Below the pieces are notes generated by a model that was not told the DNA's origin, did not search any database, and was given only the letters and a program-made list of their open reading frames with translations. Positions 12,255 to 24,560 of a DNA stretch of 64,000 nt are shown piece by piece. The position numbers and the translations under genes are program-made. This stretch comes from Coniferiporia sulphurascens (lineage: Eukaryota; Basidiomycota; Agaricomycetes; Hymenochaetales; Hymenochaetaceae). The stretch's first letter is position 1. Each line of letters begins with the position of its first letter. The stretch is taken from assembly GCA_002794785.1 (NCBI GenBank), contig NBBA01000015.1:930001-994000 (forward strand), in the 5' to 3' direction.

Positions 12255-15200
12255 TCAGATATCGTCGGCTGTGATGTCTTCACCGGACGATTCGGATCCC
12301 GAGTGGTCACTGATTTCCTCGGTACTGCTTTCTCTCGTGACGACTTCCTGGATCACGGTAGTCCGCGTGCTAGTCCTGCGAGAGAACGAGGCACCGTGGG
12401 TGCGCACTAGAGGCGATGAAACAACTGACTGAATCAAATTACTGTTTCCTCGCAGAGCTGTCGAAAGAAAGATGTCAGAATAGCAATTCGTTTTAGAAAG
12501 ATGTGGGCCATAATTAGTTACTTACGGGAAGCCAACCGAATTTCTCCCGTGCTATTTCTACTCGTCTTGGAAAGGCGACCAGCATTCACAATTGAGACAG
12601 TATCCGCGTGCGGAGGACGCACGTCGAGCTCAAGAAGGAGGTCACCACGGCGGTTGAACACGGGGCTACCGACCTTTAACTCCTGCGAGGACAGCTGGAG
12701 GCCCGTCCAAGCGCCCTCAAATCCGCACCTCAGATCTTTGACAAGACCATCGAAGTCGATAATGGCCGGGAATTCGTTTTTGAGATTCGAAAGTACCATT
12801 TCGTGCGTCGAGTGCCCGAGGAGGCCTTGGTTTTTGACCGGAGAGTCGATTTTTGGAATAATACGGGGGGAGGTGAGCTGCACCCTCAAACCGGACGTGT
12901 CAGAAGTGAATTTAATGTCAGCAGACCAGGACACAGCGGCTCGGGACCTGTAAATTTATTAATACCGACAAGATCTTAGTATTAAGTCAAAACTTACCCC
13001 CAGTCCTTGTTACAACCTTCATAGGAAAGGCCCAAGTCCACAAATCCCCTGATCGTGATAACGGAGGGTGCGATACCGTCCGTCGGAATAAATACAGTAT
13101 TGCGTGTCATACCTTGTAAATGGGCACTAGTCAGAAAGAACAAGGAGTAGTCTAAAAGGAAACACCTTACAGGTGACAGTGTAAAGACCATTACCACTGA
13201 AGTCACCTTCGTTTTTGTAGCGCCATTCGTCACAGTTCTTCCATTCAAAGTCGAGGCTGTCGCCGCACGTCGTGACCTCATGCCATTTGCACGGATAATT
13301 CTTCTTCATCTCATGTTTGCCCCATGTAGTCAGTTTGAGGAGCCACTCGCCATCGCTGACTCCTGAGAATGTCGGCACAACTGTAGTATCTCTGTTGATG
13401 CGCTCGAGCAGCGACAGGAAACGCGACTCGAGGAATACCTTTCGGGAAAGACATACGGTGCCGAATGGAATATCTTTTCCAAGGCCAGAGACCCAGTTAG
13501 TATCACGAGGAAGTTCGTGGTCTGGAAGTGGGCGGCCATCAAGCGTGCCCATGATGACGATCATGTTGCGATCAATGATCGAGCGATGGGCTCCGTAGAG
13601 GCCCTCGAGGTATTTGGTTCCGTGCCCGTAGTTAAAAGGCAAAATTTGGAATTTGAGAGATGTCAACCTTTGGAATTGGGGTCCTGGAGACGTTTGTCCA
13701 AGAAGGGGAATAGTGTAAAGCACATGGTGACACGCGCGCTTGAAGACGGGGAAGTAGTACGTTTGAATGTAGTAAATAAGTGCTTCACGCCGGGCGCGAA
13801 TGTTACGATAGTCAGTGCCGCCAAGCAAACCCGGGATAGTCGAGAGGGGCACGCTGAACCTAGCCGCTATGAAGTGGTTCAGTCATTGTAAATGGCGGTC
13901 GCAAATTTTTGAAAAAACATACTAGATAAGTCGAGAATAAGTTGCTTTACTGCCGATGGCCTAAGGTTGATAAGGCGTTTAGAGACCACGTCCGCAACAG
14001 ATTCATTTGTGGCATCAACAAGCTTTAAATCTACCTCGAAAGCGAGGCGCCAATTGGAGAATGTGTAAGGTTCGGCTCTGGATGACCAGAGATTAAGGGT
14101 CGGATACACATTGAAGAAGTCGTACACTTACTCGTCTTGGAGACTCTTCTCTGGACCCAACGTCTTCAAATAGCCATCGGCAAGATGCAAGAAGAGTATT
14201 ACGCTGTACGACCCCTCCTTGCACACCAACTGCACCTTCGGAGAATCAAAGCTCGAAGTGAAGAAGGCTTCATCGGAGTCGACATGGATGACTGAGAACT
14301 CCGCAAGGCATGTGAGTATCTCTAGATCAGGTGACTCCGAAGGTTTGGATGTTGCAGACAACTCGGAGCGACGGCGGGCAAGGTCCCAGAGTGCTTTGAA
14401 GTGAGCATTTATCGAACCCTGCGTCATGGCTGTGATAACGTCGAAATCGGCCGTCTGCGTGTGTGTAATAACACGTTTCGTGATGATTCCCCAGCGTACA
14501 CCACCCTCGTGTCCACAAGCTGAGACATCAGTGCAAGTGCAATCGTTCACGTGGAAATTGTCCTCAGCAGAACCATCCTCGCCTTCGTCATCGGTACCAG
14601 ACTCGGAAGCTTGCAAATGGATGCGCTTGTCATAGTGGTAGATGACGGTTGTATCTGAAGTCTCGAGGACGTTGAGGTAGTAGGTAGTGATGTAACGAGT
14701 CAACGTGGCTTTGATGCGACGAAGCACTTTCTCATCATGATAATCGCCCATCACGGAAAGATGTTCGCAAAAGCGGGCGGCTGGAGAGGAGTCGATAAAC
14801 GCAATGTTCGGTATGTAATATAAATGAAATCTTACTATTCAGATCAAGTCTAACGCGCATGGAAGAACCTTCATCAGTTTCTTCGGAAGTGACATCGACA
14901 ATCAAGGCAATTTTCCAATCCTTTAATTTATGAACAAGACTTCTAGAAAAAAATGCCTTTAGAAAGCGCATTAACGAAAAGAAAGTAAAGACGTACTCGT
15001 TAAAGTCTCCGTCGAAGTAGACATCCATGTCCTGAATGTCAAGGTATAATATAACTTCACGTTTACACAGAGGTTGAACGTGTAGGGGACCAAAGAATAA
15101 GTGCATATGCACGCCGTCAATTCCATCTACAGGCGTTTTGAGTTCCGCAAGAGACGTCTTCGAAATATTTTCTGGCGAAAGACCATGCTCGTCAATGAAC

Positions 15201-16081
15201 GATGCCGCCTGAAGCCACATGCCACGCAGGAACGTGTTTATGTCAGCAATATTGATACCGAAAAGTGTGTCCGTTGTGAGCGTGCGCTTGTTGATAACAG
15301 AGTAGTCAATATGGGCTGACGTGCTCTCGAGTTTGTCGAAGTCGGGCAGCGAATAAAAGACATGGTGGCCCGCGCTCTTGACCGTAGGAAGATAGAACTC
15401 GATGAGGTAGTGCGTGAGTGCGGAGAGTTTGCGCTCCGTCGTATATTCACCGGTGGCCGCGAGTCCCGGAAGATTGGAATGATCGATCTCAAACACAGCA
15501 GCTTAAGAGACATTAGATACAATACGTGGTGTAGTATGGAAAGTGGTAGATTCAGCTCACACTTCATATCCAGGACGTGAAGAATTATTGTGTAGTCTTC
15601 AACGTTACCGACGGAAGAGCAGCGAAACTTCTCAATTGCATGAGTGCTAAAGGTGATTCGAAACGCGACCGTCCAGTTTTTGATCGTCTCAGAGGGGCCA
15701 CTAGAACGACATTGTAATTAGTAAGACTTCCTTCGGAAAGAACCTAGAAACCCACCGCTTGGTGAATGCCTTTGCGGTATCAAGATTAAAGTGGCCAGTT
15801 TTTATGTCCAGAAAGAGGACTACTTCGTGATTGCACACGAATTCGAGGCGCGGACGGCCGAACCTTGCGAAGAATGCCAGGTCGCAGTTAGACGGTCGGT
15901 GGCGACTGTGCCTCCCAGGACCATAAAATTCATATAGACACGTCGAGTACTCGACTTCGCTCAGCGTCGGCTTGAGGCCTGTCACGTGCTTGGCAGTGCA
16001 ATGTATAGCATTTTCGTAGAGTGCACCGAGCTGGCTATTGATGAACAGCACGGAGTTTTCAGCGCGATTTCCAAGACACAT
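12255..16081 (-). CDS. Large modular protein of unknown function (paralogue A)
   Basis: Ten exons (high to low): 16081-15756, 15700-15561, 15501-14997, 14942-14836, 14780-14132, 14077-13923, 13866-13171, 13112-12998, 12947-12526, 12457-12255. All junctions are GT-AG, all phases agree, and the product is 1,105 aa without a stop. It is the inverted paralogue of the gene at 57.8-61.7 kb. Exons 1, 2, 4, 6 and 8 have exactly the same length (326, 140, 107, 155, 115 nt) and the others differ by multiples of three. The protein is internally repetitive: a W-x-[IL]-A-[FL] strand opens exons 2, 4 and 6, each followed by a phase-1 intron and an [ST]-A-x-F segment, then a helix ending H-x-V-[FL]-Y or T-V-I-Y. 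No signal peptide or membrane segment is seen. I do not recognise the family; a tubular lipid-binding (TULIP/P47-like) fold is only a guess. Confidence 0.9.
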
Positions 16082-16175
16082 TTTGGGAGAAGAGGGGTTT
16101 ATGGCTAGGAGCTTTGTGGGTGTGTAAAGAGCTAGGGAGAGGAGGGTACAGAAAGGGCCAAAGTAAACAAGCGGT

Positions 16176-16182
16176 CTTTATA
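16176..16182 (-). promoter_or_regulatory. TATA box of modular gene A
   Basis: On the minus strand the sequence reads GAGGTATAAAGACCGC, with TATAAAG about 95 bp upstream of the ATG. The paralogue at 57828 has TATAAAGACCC 91 bp upstream of its ATG, so the element and its spacing are conserved while most flanking sequence is not. Confidence 0.65.
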
Positions 16183-18156
16183 CCTCGAGCAGGGTATGTG
16201 ACTGAGTGCGCCTTTGATTGCAACGAAAGCAGGTCTCGGGGGCTTGAACTTTGAACTGCAAATGTGTGACAGGCCAGCGGGATTATTTCTCTTGGTAAAC
16301 TCCTTGGTTAATGACGATAGAAGGTTCAGAACAACGCTTCCTACATGAGGTGGTTATGTTGAGAAGGAGTACACCGCAAGAATGACGCTTCGCGGACCAG
16401 ATCCCAGGAAGAAACAGGAGCGAGAACGAGCTCGAGCTCGTCCCGAGGTCGGTTACGGTCGAACGAGCAGGTGCATTCGCCCATACGCCCAAAGGTCATC
16501 TGAACGAAGATGTCATCTACGCGCTAATATCGAAGACATAGTCGGTATTTTGCGAGAAATAGGCGCTCCAGCGAGGTAGGTCTCAAGCCGAAACCAGTAT
16601 AGGTGTCATACCTACTTGCGAAGCCAGCCATGCCCACAGGCCGTTCCGAGATGTCTTTCCCTTTGAATACTTGCATGGTGTTATGGGGATACTCAGCCAA
16701 CAGATAACCAAGTGAGCACAGCGTGTTGTTACTTGATGACCTGCTGAACGCTGAGGACACAACTGACGTTAAGCAGTTCGGGTCCCAGTGTTTTTGCGAA
16801 GACACAAGCAGACCGAGGGGACACGACGGGACGATAAGGAACTAATGAGGACAAGAAAAACAAACGGGAAGCGGTCCGAATGGCACTGAACCTCAATCTT
16901 CGCGATCCAACTTGAATGTGCAGCCTGCCTTCGAGAACTTATCGAGTCTCAAACGAGGTGCAAAGTGAGAAGCCCGAAGTGGATATTCATTACGTGATTA
17001 GACAAGCCATTTCCGGTCCGGTACGTGCCGGAGGTCCGCCAGGTACGGATACCGTACCGTATGTGAATATAAACTCTGACATACCAAACACATCAAGCTC
17101 ACATAGTAATAACGAAAACTTGCTACACCATTATTTTTAGTGTCTGCACCAATTGACTGTAGAATATAATAGATACTGTCCAAAGATCCAGAATCACTCG
17201 GATCCAACGAACTTCTCACAACTACACAGAGAATGATAATTCTCTTAATCATTGATATTCTGTATCGGTTTCGCCCAGGCTCTACACTAAATATCCCGGG
17301 ATAGTTTTGATAATGTAGCCACAGTAATCGGAATTCTAGCGATCCAATTTTTTCCATCACCCGTTTACAAATGCCAAATTTATCATCCTGCATGTCCACC
17401 TGTGTAAAATTAAAAATTCAGGCGGCGCGAGCCGCCGACACGCCAATAAGAGATGAACACATCCGACGACTCTATTCAGGTTATGCTATTTTAAAACTGC
17501 TTCTTCGTGAGAACTGCCCTTTCGAAGGCCCCATACATGAAAGAAACACGTTAAGTGAGCGTGTACGCCCTTGAAGTTCGTGAGACTGGGCACAGAGCCC
17601 AAACTGAATGATTCGATACTACCTAAGTATATAATCATCGCGAAGTTCCGGCAGTATCCGCGAAAGCTCAGGCTGCATTTCCGTAATTCACATTCAACAC
17701 GAGGATAATCGTGCTGCTCTACATACAAATATCAATCGGATCTAAAACTGTGAGCACAAGAAAGGCAAATGGCATGCGGTTTTCACATCTTGAAGATGGT
17801 TTCTGGGTCTTAGCCGAACCACTTCGCAAAGATGAAGAACACGTGTTGAAGGCCCTCAATGCCAATAACAAGTGGAAGCCGAGCCAAGGCGTTTGAACCG
17901 GTCATCCGACTCTGTCGCTCTCCTGAAATGAAATTGCTACTGGAAACGTTCGTCGCTTTTGCCGCCGGTCAAGGGCCGAGGTGAGGTACGGAACTCATTA
18001 TCTTGAAGGTTTGTTGAACAGGGGGCTCTCTAGGTGCCGCCGTGATCTCAGACTACGTTAGCGGCGTTGTTCTCGCTTCTTACGGAGTTCGCGTTCCGGG
18101 CTGTAGTAAAACCTCGGCTATCCATAACTACGTCATCCAAGCCACATTATTATGTA
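16183..18156. other. No gene supported
   Basis: Several open frames of 60-130 codons occur (for example 16998-17399 on the minus strand). None shows family motifs, a coherent exon chain or codon use like the neighbouring genes. It may hold decayed sequence. Confidence 0.5.
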
Positions 18157-18776
18157 CAGTCGAACCTCCCATGGCGGGTGGAGGTCGGTGGAACCCCAAA
18201 ATATCCATTAAGAGGTTATTCCACTATAAGAGTTCTGAGTTTATTATGTAATAATGTACAGTGAATTTTTCGAAATTGTACTGGAGCAAAAACAGGTGGT
18301 TTGCACTTCACTTGAAACTTCATCCTGAGCAAGTGAAGTTGCGTACAAGCCTACTGAAATCCAAGCTCAGAGCAGTGCTGGCAGAGCCGCTTGAGTTCTG
18401 CAATTGCTCAGCAGGCTGCCCTGGCACTGGTATCTTTGATTGCAACTCCAAATTAGGATATGGGAAGTGGGAATATTTCTCCAGAAGGATGGGAAAGGTC
18501 TGAGCTAGGCTTTTCGAGGGACCAATGGATCCCAACCATTATGAACTTGATGGAAGGACACAAAGAGCAACACAAACTTGCAATTTTACAGCCAAGTTGA
18601 CCTCCTATAATGGATATTTCTAATAAATTTTCTTCATTTGGCTATCCGTTATGCATTATAAAATATATCCGTTATGACATAGGGATTTCCTGACTACCGA
18701 CTCGGTGGGAACCCCAAACTATCCATTATGAGAGGATATCCGTTATGGGAGATGCCCGATATGGGAGGTTCGACTG
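18157..18776. mobile_element. Non-autonomous pogo/Fot1-type DNA transposon (MITE), 620 bp
   Basis: The element begins CAGTCGAACCTCCCAT and ends with the exact reverse complement ATGGGAGGTTCGACTG, flanked on both sides by TA (18155-18156 and 18777-18778). A TA target and CAGT-type termini fit the Tc1/mariner superfamily, pogo/Tigger/Fot1 branch. Inside both ends are degenerate copies of TATCCRTTATG, and a ~36-bp segment beginning GGTGG(G)AACCCCAAA is repeated in direct orientation near each end (18188 and 18706). These are possible transposase-binding sites. There is no transposase frame; the 80-codon frame at 18261-18503 shows no DDE motifs. It presumably moved with enzyme supplied by a full-length relative. 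Confidence 0.85.
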
Positions 18777-18778
18777 TA

Positions 18779-19634
18779 CTTACAATCTCATGAACCAATC
18801 TGTTGATCAGAGGAGATCTAGATGATCGCTATACTCATCCTTTTTTTATAAGTATGAACCGGGCAGCGCGTTTACTTCAGTAAATCGGAGATGCTACATA
18901 CTGGAGAAGGACAGTGTTAATCCTGGCTCATAATACGCCAAAAATGGCCAACGTAGAAAACCAAGCCAAGAAGATACCCGACAAACATCCAGACTTCAAT
19001 CGTATCATTTCCGAACACGCGTCCATATCCGTCATACCCAGTTCATTAATATTGGAATCCATTAACTTATGAAGTGACTGGTAGCGGGTCATCCCGGGCT
19101 ACCGCTGGCCCGCCGTCATCGGTCCATAAGCCCGTTCATTCCAGCATTCATATCAAATCCGTTCGTCCTCTCATTGACTTTCCGTGCCCCCAATCTATCG
19201 CCGTCCGCCCCTAGGACTTCTACAATAATTACCGTACTGCCACAAGGCTGTGCGCCCGGCCGATACTCCGTCCCTTGTCAGTGCATTTAGACACAACACC
19301 TCACGCCGTGGCGATGCGAGATTGAAGTAAGAAATTACGCGAGCGGAGCCGCAAGTTATAAAATTGACATTGCTTGCAGATCTTCAAATATTTCATGCAT
19401 GCGCATTATAGAATACACCGATAAACGTCCTTCTCGAGCCTGCTATACTTACATCGTTTTGCTTTTCTTCTAACAAATAGATGCCGAGAGTAGAAAGTAT
19501 CTTGCGGGAAGGGCGCGTCGGCCGAATGTCGGTCATGCTGCCTGGGAGAACAGCTTCGTCTAGAGAAAGTTTGTGCCAAAGTGAAGAACGAAGTGTGGTG
19601 AGGAACGAGTCAGCGAGCGCCGGAAGTTACGACA
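18779..19634. other. Intergenic; 3' flank of the 19.6-kb gene
   Basis: No coding frame or RNA gene is recognised. It lies downstream of the minus-strand gene ending at 19635 and probably includes its 3' UTR. Confidence 0.5.
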
Positions 19635-22094
19635 TCATAACTGAGCCCAGCCCTCTCCCTCGGGAAGCTTCAGGTTATCCCGTTCGTGAGCAGCCTCAAG
19701 CCGTCCTCGTCCCCTCCCACGTCCACGTATTGTATCTTCCCCGTCATCCCCAATGTCCCCCCATCTAGTCCCGAGTTCCCCATCATCATCCGGGCTCGTC
19801 CCTCCACCATACTCGTAATCTGGGTCCATCCCCGCCGACGCATCGTCCCCACCGACAAGTCGGTCCCCAGCTTCACCCGCTAAGTTGTAATCGCGCCCAT
19901 TGGGCACGAACCCACGACGTGGAGCGAGTCCAGCCTCCGCTTTATACCGCGCACGAGCAAGCGTCGGTTGTGCACGCGCCTGCAGCGAGTTAAACGTGCG
20001 TTGCAAGCTTGCGAGGGCATGCGGCTGGAAGCGTTCCTTCTCTCGGTCAATGTCGCGATCCCGAAAGTCTCTGCTTTTATCCTTATCAAGGTCAAGTCGA
20101 CTCGTATGCTTTTCGAGCGCAGCCGTGAATGCATTTGTGAAAGGTGACCCTGGAACCGGGTTCGTATCAAATGTCGATGCGCGTGGTGTAAGCTGTACAC
20201 TATCTGGTCGTCGACGACGCGGCGGCGGCAGCGGCGGACTAATCCTACCAGTTTGCTCTGACGGTGCTGCTGTCACCATCGGGAAAGTCGGCGACGAAGA
20301 TTGATGCATGCTGAGCGAACGCATCGTACGTGCAGCATTCGTGTTGTTATTCGAAGGCACAGGGGACACGGGAGGCGAACTAGTAGAAATGTGGAAGGGT
20401 GAGGTGGCGGACGCCGAAAACGGAGTACCAGGAGTAGGAGTATGATAAGATTGTAATGATGGTGTGCGTACATGCCGCGGCCTTGTGGGTGTGTGTCCAC
20501 TGGGTCGACGTGCAGGGTGTGTCGGCGGTGCAGAGAACTGTTCAGACAGTGACATCTTCCTCGCAGAGTCTGGCGTTATATCCCCCTCATCTGCTGAAGA
20601 AACTGTCGATGATGATCTGGACGAGACGCGATCGGGAGAGCGCGTGTGACTACGAGAGACAATACGCGCCCCGGCGACCTGCTCAAGGCTATTCGTGCTA
20701 CGTGCGTCCGAATATCCCGAATGTGTCGAGTAAGATGAGTATATAGACGCAGAAGAAGGGGCTGAGTGAGGTGGGCGCGGGACGGGACGTCGTTCTCCTT
20801 TATCGGGGGAACGGCTCGTACTTGGTGTGCGTATTTGTTTGTTTGCACCGTTCGAAGAACGGATGACCTCGAGCACGCGCGTACGCTCTGCCTCTCCCTG
20901 TGCGCGTTTAAGCATAGCGCCTGCGCGTGATGCCAGCAGTGATTGCTGCATCAAAGGCGTTACGCGGTGATGCGGAAGTAGCGGGGGGCTGCCCGAGTTA
21001 AGTTGATTCGAGTTAGACGAGCTTGAACCAGAATTACCGGACACGTTCGCTTGTACTCCGGGCGATACTGGAGCAGGAAACGCAGGTTTTAGGGGAACAG
21101 GAGGGGGTGGATTTGCGGCGTTTCGATTAGAAATATGTGCAGGCTTGCGTGGTGGGAGCGGGGGGGTGCGACCGGACTGTAGCGCGCCGGAATGTGTTTT
21201 CGCACGCTGAAGGAACGGGTTTGTTGTACCCGGCCGTACACCTGACTCCCCCACGCCATCGATACGAGGCTTTGAAGATGCAGGTGGAATGGGAGGGGCT
21301 GAGGAAAGAGAGGCACGTCGGGGAGAAGGTAGATCTGATTTTGAGGATTCGGAAGGTTTCGCAGGTGGAGGGTGAGAAGAGGATGTTGCAAGAAAAGGCG
21401 AGATAACTGGAGGAAGCGGGACGGAATGTGCAGAGTCGTGACCTTTGATGTCTTGCAACTGCGGATCCGGGGAGAATGGGTTGGTGCGTGTCTTGTTCGT
21501 GGTATTTAATGCCGTAGTCGGAACGTTAGCCATCGGAAAGCTTGCTTCCGTAGTGATGCTAGAAGCGGAAAAGGGAAATGGAAATTGGGACGATGAAGGC
21601 GAAGACGGGTCGGCTTTAAAATAATAGAACACAGTTGATCCAGAGCTCTGTGGACGAAGACGACGCGTGCGTACCCTGAACGAAGACTCCTCCTTCGTTA
21701 ACATCCCCACCGCGACGTGCATGCATCAAGAGGCGCAACGCTGCAAGGAGTTGTCCTCCAGATAACTCTTTATGCACCATTTGTGGCGCGAACAGCTGTA
21801 GCACCTGTAATCGAGCGGCGTCAACACCAATCCTGGCAATTCGCGCAGCCACCCTGTACATACCTTGTCGATCTCACCGGCGCCCAGGTCTCTGAAGCGG
21901 CCTTTCATCCATGCGCGTACCTCGCGCACGCCGACCTGTTTCCGTTCGAGCTCATCGTCCGGCAACTTGGCAGCCAGGCCGGCACCTCCGTCGTCGAGGA
22001 GGTCCCGTAGCGCGTCGACATAGACAGTGTACTCTGCGTCAGAAAGCGCTGAGAGATGCAAAAAGAGGCGCCGCTGAGGGCGGAGCACCGACAT
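19635..22094 (-). CDS. Proline/serine-rich scaffold-like protein with N-terminal helical module and NPF motifs
   Basis: Three exons, 22094-21864, 21804-21675 and 21613-19635, give 779 aa; phases match (0, then 1). I chose ATG 22094 because the frame upstream has only a GTG. Residues 1-120 (exons 1 and 2) form a compact helical module with AEYTVYVDALRDLL, VREVRAWMKGRF and LSGGQLLAALRLL. The same module, with an identical 130-nt second exon, starts the genes at 23974 and 27692. The remaining ~660 residues look disordered: PxxP and polyproline tracts, Ser/Thr runs, two NPF tripeptides (about residues 165 and 252), a charged D/R/E stretch, an RGRGRGR box, and a C-terminus ending EGWAQL. NPF motifs are known ligands of EH domains, so an endocytic or actin-patch scaffold is possible. 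The module vaguely recalls EF-hand/EH helices. Both are inference. Confidence 0.85.
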
Positions 22095-22490
22095 CGCTCG
22101 GTGACACGACGGCAAAAAGAAAGCGATGAAACTGCGCAGGCTGGAAGTTAGGACTTGAAGAGATATCTTCACGGCACGTCACCACAATTACGTCAATGCT
22201 GTGCTGACCACAGACTCGAACTTATCGTAGAATTAAGAAAACAAGTATTATAAGTAATGTTGGGAAAAGCGCATTTCCGTTGTTGTGCGGTTGTCTTGTT
22301 TCTTCCACCCACTAGTACTCTTAATGTAAGAAAAAACTCAAGGTTAAGTGCAAGTGCTTAGGATGTCATTAACGTTTAGATACACATGCATCGCTGCCGG
22401 ATGATACAGCATTAGTTAACCCGGCGCCACAGGCACATCATATTGGAACCTAAGGATTGCTGGATACTTGTCCCTCTTGCCTTAACCAGC
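22095..22490. other. Intergenic, no gene seen
   Basis: This contains the promoter side of the 19.6-22.1 kb gene. From about 22420 it enters the left end of the segmental duplication shared with 26.17 kb. Confidence 0.5.
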
Positions 22491-24215
22491 CTAAGGTGCT
22501 AATCGCTTTGCTACATTCTCTAAAGTAGCGCGAAGACTGTTGCGTGCCTGCAGTGACTTCTCCATAGCCTCTTTTTCGGCATCCACGACCTCGATGAAGA
22601 TATCCAATGCCTCGCGAAGGCCCTTAACTAGTGCTCCCAATTCCTCGGGATTCACCGTAGCTTCAGTTGCCAAAGAGTCCCCTCCAGGTGCGTCTATAGC
22701 CCTCTCCCTTGCAGTTGGCTTCGCCTTTCTCCTGGAATTTTTCCCAAGCTCCCGTTTCATCTGCAAGTCCGAAATTGCATCACCAATGAAACGGCAGGAG
22801 CTTCTTGATCCTCGGCATGCTACACATATTTTCCCCGCGACTGGTCTCTCGCACTTCCGATTATTCAGGTAACACCGATCGCAGCGCTGGTCTTCCGCAC
22901 GTCCCACCACCAGCAAGCGAGGATCAAGCTGGTCTGTCTGTCAAGAAATTGCATTAGGACTAACCCCAGATGGAGGTCCCATCGGCTCAATCAGAGTTGA
23001 TCCAGGTATCGTACTCACTTTTCGTTTCGGCTCCCTCCGCCGCATCTCACTTGTTGTCTCCTCCAGAGGTGTGGAATTCCGTGCGGACAACTGCGATCTT
23101 GATTGCAATGTCCTTGCATGACTATCCTCTTCCTACACGTTATGTAAGCCCTATTCTGAGCTTGTCACAAATAACCTACGTTTCGCCTACGTTTTGCAAT
23201 ATTTGACATCACATTTTCTGCGATACGTTTTCCATGCACTGTGGTAGAGGTCTCTAACATTATCGACGTGCTCGTATGGGTCTGCCAACAGTTGCATGAT
23301 AAGGTCAAATCGAAAAAAAGGGCCCAAAGGTGCTGACTTACCTCAGATACCTTCATTCGCGGGCGTTGGGGAAGATGTGGGAGCGCAGCGAATGAGGAAA
23401 GCTTAGGCATTGTTTGTATGCATATTAACAGCGTGAGCCTGTGCGTACCGTGCTTGCACGTTCCGGAGGAGGAACAGAAGAAGGACCGGCTATCGTCAGC
23501 GGATTGGCCGCTTGCGGTGGTGGTGTGTACGCTTCAACGATATTCGCATAGAACTTAATGACCAAAAAAATAAGTTGAAATAATGTGCTCACGTAGTACT
23601 AGGTCTTCGTCTTCACTTCTTTCATCATCATGTTGGATTTCCGTAAGCAAGCTTAAAGCTATGAACACTTGTCCGCCTGAGAGTTCCTTCCACGTTATCT
23701 GGGGCGTGAAAAGCTGTAGCGCCTGTCATCATCGGCGTCAGCGCCAATCTCTCAAGTCAATTTTATTTTTCGTACGCACCTGGTCTATGGCGTCTGCCTC
23801 CACGTTCTCGAACCGGTCCTCCATCCAACTGCGCACTTTACGCACAGTGTCGCGTCTCTGTTCTAGTACGTCGCTGGGCAGCCTGAGTGAATTCATACTT
23901 GTCTCCGCATCCCTGATGAGATTGCGCAGTGCGCCCACGTATGATGCAAATTCAGCCTTGGATAACTCCGACATTTATCGTTTGCTTCGTTCTTCGAGAC
24001 TTGCAGCGATAGTATGTAGTGACTTTGCTTGACGAAAGTCGCGATCAGCCGCGACCGGCCGCGACTTGCGACTTCTTGATTCCTCATCTCACGTAAGTGG
24101 CTGATGGTTAGCTGCTTCGTCAGCATTAGCCGCCCTGCAGATCGCACAGCCACTATGTACCGCTGACTAATTTAGCTTTTAGCAACCTAGCTGAGGGCTT
24201 CGTCTCCCAATAACT
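22420..24215. repeat. Segmental duplication, left copy
   Basis: The whole stretch, including flanking non-coding DNA (CGGCGCCACAGGCACATCAT near the left end, CTGACTAATTTAGCTTTTAG near the right), is matched in direct orientation by 26165-27896. The left copy has a ~27-bp GC-rich insertion near 24027-24060. The unit carries one complete gene plus ~200 bp upstream. Confidence 0.85.
22491..23974 (-). CDS. Chimeric Zn2Cys6-domain protein, copy 1
   Basis: Seven exons: 23974-23780, 23722-23593, 23531-23449, 23401-23342, 23281-23180, 23132-23019, 22937-22491; 376 aa, all GT-AG, phases consistent. Residues 1-108 repeat the N-terminal module of the 19.6-22.1 kb protein (AEFASYVGALRNLI, VRKVRSWMEDRF, KELSGGQVFIALSLL), including its 65-77-codon first exon and 130-nt second exon. 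A Pro-rich linker follows (PYTPPPPQAANPL). Residues 247-276 form a canonical fungal zinc cluster, C-X2-C-X6-C-X8-C-X2-C-X6-C, here C-terminal rather than N-terminal. Basic stretches on both sides (MRRREPKRK; RRKAKPTARER) suggest nuclear import. A likely coiled coil (about 320-374) ends the protein and could mediate dimerisation. Probable DNA-binding regulator by motif; targets unknown. Confidence 0.85.
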
Positions 24216-24560
24216 TAAAAAATGACAGTGACTTCAATCTTCTAATAAAAAAATTTGTTGCATTTTATTGTACTAGTACTATTTAGATGTCTATGGATAT
24301 CATAGTAATCAACATCTAGAGCAGGGGGAAGGGGAAATAGTACTAGTGAGCCTTTGGAGAGGAATAGTGGCTACTCACTGCCAGGAAGACGCAGTCCTCC
24401 AGAGCAGCTCATTACCATTTGGTACCTCAGCCGCTGGCACGCTGCTGATCGCCCATCACGCGTGCGTGTTGTTGAGCGTGGGCCAGGAGGTGGCACACTT
24501 TCCGCCGACGCGTTACGCACTTACTAGGCCCAGTTCCCTGACCGCGCCGGCGAACTCCGT
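23975..24560. other. No intact gene; edge of duplication and possible UBA1 tail
   Basis: The first ~240 bp belong to the duplicated segment upstream of the zinc-cluster gene. From about 24350 the minus strand may hold further decayed UBA1 sequence (a GTKW-like block near 24420), but I cannot align it securely. Confidence 0.45.

Noticed and set aside
12255..16081. Identification of the modular proteins as clostridial P47/OrfX-like
   Set aside because: Only a general impression of repeated strands supports it; no specific motif could be verified by eye.
18261..18503. 80-codon frame inside the MITE as a transposase remnant
   Set aside because: No DDE or helix-turn-helix motifs; it is too short.
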